A DNA stretch of 64,000 nt from Ciona intestinalis (taxonomy: Eukaryota > Chordata > Ascidiacea > Phlebobranchia > Cionidae), in assembly GCF_000224145.3 (NCBI RefSeq), contig NC_020166.2, forward strand, positions 5,571,050-5,635,049, given 5' to 3'. Below the pieces are notes generated by a model, which saw nothing but the letters and a program-made list of their open reading frames with translations, was not told the origin of the DNA and did not search any database. Positions 52,733 to 61,196 of this stretch are shown piece after piece; positions within the stretch are counted from its first letter, which is position 1, and the number at the start of each line of letters is the position of its first letter. Both the position numbers and the translations under genes were made by a program.

Positions 52733-53499
52733 ATCTACCTGCAACCACCCGATGTGTATGCAGCACCGTGTGTCTTCAAGGTTATATATACTACGCATGA
52801 CGTGGCCATACTTCATGATATTATCACACACACCCAACTCCAATGTGATTTATTCAAGTTTGTTTTGCAAGGAGTTTGCGTTTACTTAAAGGTGATCGCT
52901 ATACTGGCTACGTCGGGAAATATGTACATCGTGTGTGTAACGGGTTTCCGGTACAATAGAAAAGCCAGTTTATATTTGCAAGGAACGCAGTGTACGTAAT
53001 ATTCCTTATTATAGAAACTTCGTTTTTTTCAATTGCTTGTCAAGTCAAGCGGTCCGACAATGCCACACCTAGCTTATTCACATACTCCCGCTTAGTACAA
53101 CGTATATACTTACCGATAGTATGTAACTACAGTACACATCATATTACATGTATTATACATGATTAATCTGCGTGAGATCTGTAAGGGAAACCTGGTATAC
53201 TTTGCCAAGTCGATTGGTTAATTGATAGACAAAACGGTTTTTCATTTCATGTTGAATAGACGAGGAGGTGGCGGAGTGTACCGTAAAAGTAAACAGATTG
53301 CTTTTTCTTAAAAGTTTCCTCAGCTTAACACGAAATGAAGTATCCGGTCTATCAGATGCTTCTAAAGTCTCTCGATAGGTCTATACACAAAGCGCCAGCA
53401 AGATACTGTAGTGAATATTTTCGCTAAATTCCTTCTCTCCTATTGATGTTACGCGCCGCTCCTAATCAACATTCCTACTTTTCTCCCATTTGTCCTAAT

Positions 53500-55470
53500 A
53501 ATCCTCGTTACTCAGTTTGTATGTGTTTATTTGCCGTTTGTACTGCAGTTACGTTAGAGTACGCGTTTAAGTTGACTTTAACTAAAAACAAACTACTTCG
53601 GTCATCACGGTTTGATGTGGATTTGATTCTCCAAAAGCAGCGAAGCAGTTGAAGCAATATAGTTGACGGTGTTCAACGATTTCTTAGCCAAGTGGTTATT
53701 ACAAGCGGAAGTTCAACCTGTCGAACCTCCTGGTAAGTTAAGTACCTTGTTTGTATATGTCAGTGCAGACGTTTACGAGCATATAGAAGATTGTACGACG
53801 TACTATTATTATGCTGCTGCAAATAAATTGAAACGTGTGTTCGTTAAACCAGTTAATGTAATATTTGCACGACACAGTTAACCAACTAGAAAGCAGAGGC
53901 CCGATAACAATGTATGCGTTTTACTTCACAATCCCCATTCGTTCAGTAAGGAAAAGTGAATTTAAAGATGTCAGCGGGGAGGATTATAGAAAAGAGTTGG
54001 TTCGCAATGCTTTTATGAATGGTTTGTCATCTCATAGCGTCCGCCAAATAACGGTTGCTCGAAATTAATGAACTCACATACTTATAACTAGAGCAAGCTT
54101 TCGGTGTAGCTCGTTCGCTGTTACATCGATAACTCAGTTTGCACTAAATTACGCTTAAACTCACATATGTCAACGCACCAAGTTCGTATGGCGTGTTCAT
54201 CAGTGAAACTCCGTTCTGTTTGTTTCTGTTTGGTTGACTTGGTCGTGAAAGTTGTTCAGTACCAAGATACGAAACTAAACATACTACACAAACTTTGTTG
54301 TGGTGTTATTTTAGGTTTGTACTTTTAAAGCAAGCATCAAAGAGTTATTTTTGAACCCGAAGGCAGTTGATCGTCAGACTTGGTCATCGGAGTTGGTTTG
54401 ATTTGTGCTGTCGGTATGATTGAGGAAGCCTCATTCTTTTCGAACCTATCGTCAGATGTCAAGCCAATAGCAACGAAATCTCGACGATATAGTCCGGAAG
54501 ATAAATTGTTTATTAAAGAAAACACCGACAAGCTCCTCGAAGGGAAGATAATTCAAGCAAGCTCCTCGTCTTGGCGAGCACAGGTGGTATCGCCGTACGA
54601 AACGTTTGTGTATATTGAATAACGTATATACATTAACAAACTTGCAAAGTGTTAAATATTTTTAAAATTTGATTTGAGAAGCGCATACCGCCAGATTCCA
54701 ATTCGTAAATGAACGGAAACCGCATTTGAAGCAAACGGTCGGCTTTATGATTTTTTACCAATTCCGTTTGATGTGAAAAACGATGTTGCGGTATTACAAC
54801 GAAAGATCAATTTCCAATTTTGCAAAGAAGATGTATTAAAAGACACATTTCCATATTAAGAGAACGTAACTCTTGGTGGCAGAACTAAAAGTGAACATGC
54901 CCTGCGTAAAATAAATTTTCCTTGAACGATTCGAAATCTGTGGTTACTGTTTGGAACGTACATATCCTTGGTTACCTTGTTGGGAATAATTTTGTAAAGC
55001 TGGACCCAGAACGTATGCGACCTCTGAAAGAGTTTGCACCACCGGCAGATCTTTGAAGCTTTCGGCGCGTTTTAAGGATGTTTGCGTAATATATTCAAAG
55101 TGGATATACCGTTTTGCCGATAAAATTCGCAAGGTAACCGGCATTGGTGAACTCACTTCCTTAGTGGTAGGGTGTGATGCCTCGGACATCGCGGTGTCAG
55201 CAACATTAATTCAAGGAAGCCGGCCCGTTGCGTTTATGTCACGTACTTTGCAAGGAAGCGAAGTGCATTATTCTGCCATTGAAAAAGAAGCCACGGCCGT
55301 TATTGAGGCCATAGGAAAGTAGTCGCATCTGTTGGTTCGATAAACATTCGCGCTAATTACAGAACAACGATTAGTAGCATTTATGCTTGACATCAGTCGA
55401 CGCAGCACAAAATAAAAAACAAGAAAGTGCAACAATGGCGTATGGCTGGCTTCCCTTTTGTTTATGGAAT
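53500..55470 (+). mobile_element. Ty3/Gypsy-type LTR retrotransposon fossil
   Basis: Dispersed pieces on the plus strand resemble parts of a Gypsy-group element: a gag-like stretch at about 53660-54070, a stretch like the start of reverse transcriptase at about 54380-54620, and an RNase H-like stretch at about 55050-55320 with VVGCDASDIAVSATLIQG. The element is broken many times and no flanking LTR pair was found. Boundaries are approximate. It lies between two blocks that are closer together in the duplicated segment at 58-60 kb, so it may have inserted into one duplicate. It looks old. Confidence 0.7.
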
Positions 55471-55509
55471 TAAATAACGTCCTGGTCAACAAAACATGGT
55501 GCCCGATTC

Positions 55510-55740
55510 GTTAACGAGATATCATAGCGGCCATTTTTGATACTTTCTACTAGTGCTATTCACCTAAAATTGGGACACTGTACTAATTAGACCCCAGCAG
55601 TAACGATTTATAAAAACGTTAAAATTCGAAACAAAAATAATTATGAATATTAATATTCGTCATAAAAAAACATATTTATAAAATTCTATATTTAGTCAAC
55701 TTTGAATATGTTATAGCGCTGCGTAATACCTAAAAATAAA
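55510..55740. repeat. Segmental duplication, distal block of unit 1
   Basis: The block with GGGACACTGTACTAATTAGA, AATTATGAATATTAATATTC and TTTGAATATGTTATAGCGCT matches about 59965-60205 in the same orientation and order relative to the peptide-gene segment. Confidence 0.8.
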
Positions 55741-56580
55741 CTTTATTTCCTTCAAAAACGTGCGGGGGGCGGCTGTTAAATATAAAAAAAGTATGATCAT
55801 AATTTGAATGATATAAATATTAATATTTCGATCTTTTTGGCCAAAGTATAACTTACGCATACATCTATCTATGTACTGTAGCATGTTATTCTCATCGAAA
55901 AAAAGGATTTCACAAAAGCATAAAAAAATAAAGTGATACTTTTCCCCAGAACTTTTTTCGGTCGGTACGTATTTATTAAAACTCGTATTGCATTTGTTCC
56001 AATCTACTACATATGCGCAGTAGCGACTCCGCGCATGCACAACCAGCGACCAGTACAGATATATATATATCGGAACGAATATATCACGACACTGGACTCT
56101 ATATTCAATATTGGGCTCGTAGTGATCATACAGACCCTTTTTCATAAAAAAACAGTTGTTCTTGTTGTTTGTATTTTCGCATTAATCTTAATATTTAATT
56201 CTCTTATTTTTTTTCGTTAGTTATAAATGTGTCTCTTCTCACTATTTGTGCTCTTTTGTGTTTTCCTTATCACTATTTGACCTAGTATTCTGCTTTTCTT
56301 ATCACTGTTCACGCACGACTTGTTTCTCGCTCTTATTTTAACGTTTCCAAGTTTCAACTAAAATATTTAAATGCATATTTCTAGGTTGTATTATTTACCT
56401 CGATGAGAATGCGTTACGATTATTCCCATATAAGAGTCTTGCTCGTAATTTTTCGAAATTCCTTATAAAAAAAAGAGGCCCAATCCGAGGACTTTAATGT
56501 ATCGATGATCAAGATACCAGTGGTTCCAGCGTGAGAACATTATTCACACAAAGCTGCATTGCAGTACTTCTAGGTGGGAT
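55741..56580. other. AT-rich region without a recognised gene
   Basis: Overlapping open frames on both strands (144 codons minus, 95 plus) are of biased Ile/Tyr/Phe composition and have no recognisable domain. I take them as chance frames in AT-rich DNA. Confidence 0.4.
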
Positions 56581-56583
56581 ATA

Positions 56584-56744
56584 GCAGGGTTGGGGGAGAT
56601 GGGACACTTTTAGCACATAATATCCAAATATCTCAATCGTGTTTTAAACAATTAACCACGGTCTATGCGAGTCGTGAGCATGTGGTTTTATAATTCTTTG
56701 AATGATCCTTGTTTACTACCAAATAGAGCGAGAAAATAAAATGT
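56584..56744. repeat. MITE copy, family A, cut on the right
   Basis: It begins GCAGGGTTGGGGGAGATGGG and keeps the CAATTAACCACGGTCTATGC and TTGTTTACTACCAAAT blocks. It lacks the right terminal repeat, being interrupted where a SINE-like sequence begins. Confidence 0.8.
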
Positions 56745-56747
56745 ATC

Positions 56748-56835
56748 GTTGATAATTTAGACAACCAGGACTACTGGGTTGGAGCAATTCTTATTAGGTG
56801 TTCTTTTCAAGAACACGAACGTCTTAGTTACAGGC
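56748..56835 (-). repeat. SINE-like fragment, inverted copy
   Basis: In reverse complement the block ends GAATTGCTCCAACCCAGTAG then TGGTTGTCTAAAT, which matches the tail of the sequence at 57790-57885. The upstream parts also share GCCTG..AC.AAGA spacing with that copy. Confidence 0.45.
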
Positions 56836-56984
56836 AGCGTGGCGAGGTAAACTATTAGTCACGAGCCGGAGATTAAAACCGAATAAATATGAACAAACCT
56901 CTAAAACTGTCCCAAACTTTTTAACCAGCAGAACCGTGTTCAAACCTGCCAGTGTGTCGTTGGAACCATATAAAACAATTATAG

Positions 56985-57115
56985 TGTGGAGGAAAACAGG
57001 ACCATTAAGCCCATATTGCCCAATATTTCCAAACTCAAAACACTTCAAAGAAATATATTAAAACACACGAGGAGGTATTTATCGTTTCGCACACGAGGTG
57101 TAATTTTAATAATTC
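56985..57115 (-). repeat. Repeat family B copy, inverted and internally shortened
   Basis: The reverse complement shows TCGTGTGTTTTAATATATTT, CTTTGAAGTGTT and AATATTGGGCAATA in the order found at 8790-9000, but lacks about 50 bp between the second and third blocks. Confidence 0.6.
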
Positions 57116-57477
57116 GAAAATACACAGGATTAAGTTGGTAAATAGCACAATATAATGTTGATACTTCGTATAAGTCATTTTCAACACAGACCTAACCCTG
57201 GCCGAGTTGTCCTTATAATCGAGGCTAGATATTCCAAAAGGACAATTGGAATTAGACCCTACGAGACTCAGAGAAGCGTCCCGTCTACTTCGTAAGGACA
57301 CTTGCACGAAAATCGCAGCAGAACAACTCCCGAACGACACCTATAGCGAAAAAAAAAACAATCCTATATGGGGCCACCAACGCGCACAACAACATTTGTA
57401 GTAAAAAATGACCTTTAGGCTACTAACGTTACCAGAAATAATTCAGACCCGGGTAATTTTTTGTCTCGCATAATGTT

Positions 57478-57746
57478 TAAGGTGGCTGTACACAGGATTC
57501 GTTTCGTTCCGGTTCCGTCCGTATGCGCATGCGCACGTAAAATTCAGTCTTTGCACATCACCAGTCTTCGGCCGTTTGTTTACATGCGCGACCAAGCGTA
57601 AAATTGTGCGATGACGGATTCTGTGCGCAGCGCCCTTTAACGGATGGTTTGCGTTCCGTTTACGTATACGTAATCTGTCGGACCGTTTTCGGATGCGATT
57701 TACGCACGTTAACGCAATACACATTCTGTGTACAGTCACCTTTATA
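57478..57746. repeat. TIR element of about 270 bp (MITE, third family)
   Basis: The ends TTTAAGGTGGCTGTACACAG and CTGTGTACAGTCACCTTTAT are near-perfect inverted complements. The interior is unusually rich in CpG and in ATGCGCATGCGCAC-type purine-pyrimidine alternation, and itself has inverted symmetry. No coding capacity. It is a typical non-autonomous DNA transposon. Confidence 0.75.
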
Positions 57747-57789
57747 GTCTTATTTTTTGTGCGCAAGCGTATAGTAGCAATCGCTGTAT

Positions 57790-57885
57790 TACAGTTGGTT
57801 AGCGCGCCTGCCTCTTACCAAGAGGTAATGATTAATTGCTCCAACCAGGTGGTCACTAATAGGTTGTCTAAATAATCAGACACAC
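57790..57885 (+). repeat. SINE-like fragment with a tRNA-like head
   Basis: TTGGTTAGCGCGCCTGCCTC followed by TTACCAAGAGG resembles an A-box and anticodon arm of a tRNA, but no T-arm or acceptor stem follows. The downstream text CAATTGCTCC-type tail (AATTGCTCCAACCAGG, GGTTGTCTAAAT) is shared with the inverted copy at 56748. A tRNA-derived SINE remnant fits best. Confidence 0.4.
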
Positions 57886-58074
57886 ATAAAAAAAATTGAA
57901 TTACTAACAAAGTATCATACTAAGTAACTCGTAAGCTGGCACCAGGTGTGTGAAACAGAACACGTCCGTTTTTAACGACCATCGTTTTTCCGCCACGCGG
58001 GAGGATAAAGTAAAAAGTAAAAGTCACCGCCTTCCTAAGGCCGTTTTAAACTCAACGCTTTGTGAAATTCTGTC

Positions 58075-59505
58075 TAAGCTGTTTGCGAGTTTTTTCTGTT
58101 GACAGTTTTTGAAAGCAAATGAAACATTTTTGTTTTGTTTTTGTATTTATTTATTTTCCGGAATTTATACGCAGTTTGTAATTCTTCTGTAAATAAAGGA
58201 CAAAATGTTAAGTTTGTTACAATATTAATATTGTCCTGAAAAACGCACCCGCGACCAAGCATAAGAACGCTTACTCTTCTTTCAAAAGATTGAGGAGAAG
58301 TTCAGCATCCATTTCGTCATCTGTAATGTATTATAACAGTGTCATTTAAATATTATGCATAGCTGGCGACAAAGTAAGGTTAAAACATTATAACAGTCGC
58401 TTACTCATAGCATTTTCCATTTTTCGTTGCTGGTTCCATTTTGTCCATGGAGACCAACTGCCACCACCAGTTGAAGATTCAAGAGCTTGTCCAGCTATTA
58501 ATTCTCCTCCTGTTTGGGCAACTCCACTACCAATTCTAGCTGCAATTCGTCGTCTCCTGCGAGCAAGCCCGGAGGTTGTTAGGACGCAGGCGAGCAAAAC
58601 AGCAATCACGAATGTTACTTTGTAGTTCATCTTTGGTTGTTCAGAATGATCTGCGATTTATCACTTGCCAACGAGTTTTTATAGCAAAATTTCTTTTTCT
58701 TTTTTAGCTATCTGACGCAATGGTTTTTGTATAAACTTTTTTCATTTTCTGAGATACATGATTATTTCTCAGTAAATGACAGATCGATGTGTTGCACATA
58801 AGTTTATCTTAACGCTTTCTATATGTTGGTTGGGTGATCACTGGTTAGACTTAACCATCTCTTTGTTCTATCATATGTGGTTTTATTCGCTAATGGATAT
58901 GTATTTCCATGGTAGTTATATTTTATATATGTATGACTACATTGAATGCATTGAATAAACATCTACCTGTACCACCAGATATGTATATTTTGCGAGGGTT
59001 TTGGGTTTACTTAAAGCCAGGCCTTAGTTGTGCGTATATAGAAGTTTCCAAAACAGTAGCAAAGCCAGTTTATATAAGCATGAAACGCTGTGTACGTTAA
59101 TTTCTGTGACCATCGTTCTGGGGACAGATTGTGATGTGATTCGTTACATTAACTCCCTTATAATTTTTGTCATTCCAAGTAACCCCACAATGTCACACCT
59201 AGCCTATTTAAATACATCTACTTAGTATAAGGGGTATGTGTACCGATAGTGTAACTACAGTACACCTCATATTACATGTAAAGTATACGCGATTAAAACC
59301 TGCGTGTAATCTGTAAGGGACAAATCTTTTCTCATTTCATGTTGACGATAAGAGACGGCGAGTACCATAAAAGTAAACCGATTGCTTTTTCCTAAAAGTC
59401 TCCTCAACTTAACACGAAACGTACATGATTGAAGTATCCGGACTATCAGATCCTTTTAACTCTCTCGTTATAGGTCTATACACAAAGCGCCAGCGAGACA
59501 TCTGT
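58075..59505. repeat. Segmental duplication, unit 2 (peptide-gene segment)
   Basis: Counterpart of 52226-53420 in direct orientation. It contains the intact version of the peptide gene and about 400 bp of upstream sequence that unit 1 lacks at its assembly gap. Confidence 0.85.
58271..58630 (-). CDS. Small secreted cationic/acidic peptide precursor, unrecognised family
   Basis: Two exons (58630-58405 and 58320-58271) split by an 84-bp GT-AG intron encode 91 residues. Residues 1-23 (MNYKVTFVIAVLLACVLTTS then GLA) form a clear signal peptide. RRRRR follows at 24-28, then a Gly/Ala/Ile segment (IAARIGSGVAQTGGELIAG), a GGGSWSPWTKWNQQ segment at 56-68 holding two consecutive WxxW motifs, and an acidic, Leu-rich C-terminus NDEMDAELLLNLLKEE. 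There is no cysteine after the signal peptide. Signal, cationic core and acidic tail is the usual layout of tunicate antimicrobial peptide precursors, where the acidic part is cleaved off. That function is inference. A second copy lies 6 kb away at 52424. The start ATG is the first in frame and directly precedes the signal peptide. Confidence 0.75.
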
Positions 59506-59964
59506 TCAAATTGGCAAGTTGTTTTAATTAAGTTTTCACCAACTGTGTTTCTAAAGTAACAATCACATTAGAACAACACAGCATTGACCGTATATGAAGC
59601 CGAGAAAAACCAACATAATACTGGACTACGCTATTCATTATCAAAATAAATATAATTTTGTTCATTTTATGTTAGTTTTTATAACATAAAACTGTAATAA
59701 TGTTTAATTTTGGTATATTGCGTTTGATGTATTTACTAATACAATAGACACCTGAACATATGTTTAGGTATCTATGCTAATACCAATGCGCTTGACTTAA
59801 ACAACAGCGAGCTTTGTGTGCTGTGTCATGCTGATTAGATTGGTTTATTGGTGGCGCCCTTCGTCATAAGGTGTCGCCAGATATGCATGATTTTTCAATT
59901 GCGGCGTTGTCGTATACTATATTCATTTCGATTGATATATTTTGTGCTGGTGAACCATGGTGAT
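59506..59964. other. Spacer inside duplicated unit 2
   Basis: No gene recognised. In unit 1 the corresponding position is occupied by the Gypsy-type fossil. Confidence 0.4.
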
Positions 59965-60205
59965 TTTAGAATACAAAAATCATAGCGGCAACTCTCAACA
60001 CCTTCTACGCGTGCTTCTAACATAAAACTTTGGCACTGTACTAACTAGAGTACTAAACCCTAGCAGTACCAATTTTAAAATATTTTTTTTATAATTCAAA
60101 AAAATATTAATTATGAATATTCATGTTCGTCATAAAAGCGTGTTTATGGATTTTTACCGATCCAGCTTTGAATATGTTATAGCGCTACGTAACATCTAAA
60201 CATTT
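59965..60205. repeat. Segmental duplication, distal block of unit 2
   Basis: Matches 55510-55740: TTGGCACTGTACTAACTAGA, AATTATGAATATTCATGTTC and CTTTGAATATGTTATAGCGC in the same order. Confidence 0.8.
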
Positions 60206-60375
60206 TCTACAGATCTACCGAGAGAGTTTAGAAGCATCTGATAGACCGGATAATTCAAATCACGTTTCGTGTTAAGTTGAGACGAAAACTTTTAAGAAAA
60301 AGCAATCGGTTTACTCTCATGGTACTCTTCACCCCTCCTCGTATATTCAACATGAAATGAGAAAAGTTTTGTTAG
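60206..60375 (-). repeat. Inverted third copy of the duplication's inner edge
   Basis: In reverse complement this block reads TTTCATTTCATGTTGAATA..., AAGTAAACCGATTGCTTTTT..., AACACGAAACGTGATTTGAA and CGGTCTATCAGATGCTTCTA, matching 53240-53400 and 59330-59490. It directly abuts the distal block of unit 2. Confidence 0.8.
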
Positions 60376-61196
60376 GTTCTCCTTACGAATCACAAGCAGG
60401 TTAAAAGACAGGATTAAACAAGAAACAAATAAAGCTTTCATTGGCAACTCTTCCCAACCAATGCTGCTTGTGAAGGCAAGGTTATCCTCAAGGCATTCGA
60501 TATTTGTTTTGACAAACCATACGGCCGACAATCCTAATAAGTGTCCAACCAACCAGCAAATGGCGTTAAAACATATCAGTTATACAACAATGGCTGAACC
60601 AAGAGGTTTGAAGAGATAGTTGTAAGCGAACTTGTAAGGGTGTTTCGCTTTCCATGCTTTTACTAAATGACCTTAGATACCAGTTGACATTTTAAATGTA
60701 TGGTGTATCTACCGTTTATCACATGCGGCCCTGTTTTGGTTTGTCAATGATAATCAAACTCGGTTAAAATAGAACGCATTATCCCTGATTGATCTCAATT
60801 TTTCTTTTGATATTCCAAAGATAAAATTCATACATAATCGAGAATACGGCATAGGCGATCTTTAGGCCCGAATGATTATTAAGGCCACTTGAAAAACCCG
60901 ACTGGGGATCGTGATATCACCCGAAAATTGTGATCATGTATTTTGATTTTAGAAAAATTGGGCAATATGTGCCTATAACTGTCCCATCTTCCCCGACTGC
61001 TGTACCATACTATGATTTAATTTCAATCAAAATTATTTAGAATTTTGGATGGCAGGTTTGAGAATTAAGATGTACGGTAAATGGCAAACAACAACAAAAG
61101 AAAAACAACTTTGGACGAAAAAGTCTATATATATAATATATATTATATAAGCGTCATGCAGTATGCTATATCGTGTTTATACAATTATCAGTCTCC
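60376..61196. other. Intergenic stretch left of anosmin
   Basis: No coding exon recognised; a family B/A repeat end lies at about 60930-61011. The anosmin 3' UTR should occupy the right-hand part. Confidence 0.4.
60930..61011. repeat. Partial repeat, family B right end
   Basis: TTTTAGAAAAATTGGGCAAT followed by CTGTCCCATCTTCCCCGACT matches the right end of the copy at 8790-9000. Confidence 0.6.

Larger units (their letters stand above)
52226..53420. repeat. Segmental duplication, unit 1 (peptide-gene segment)
   Basis: The segment matches 58075-59505 in the same orientation over most of its length. Shared runs include CGGTTTGTAATTCTTCTGTA (with small differences), the peptide-gene exons, AAAGCCAGTTTATAT and GGTCTATACACAAAGCGCCAG. 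The two differ by many substitutions and small indels, so the duplication is not recent. Confidence 0.85.

Noticed and set aside
55711-56145. 144-codon minus-strand frame and overlapping 95-codon plus-strand frame
   Set aside because: AT-rich chance frames with Ile/Tyr/Phe bias, no splice context or homology.
57790-57860. Possible tRNA gene
   Set aside because: A-box and anticodon-arm-like text is present but no T-arm or acceptor stem follows; a SINE remnant fits better.
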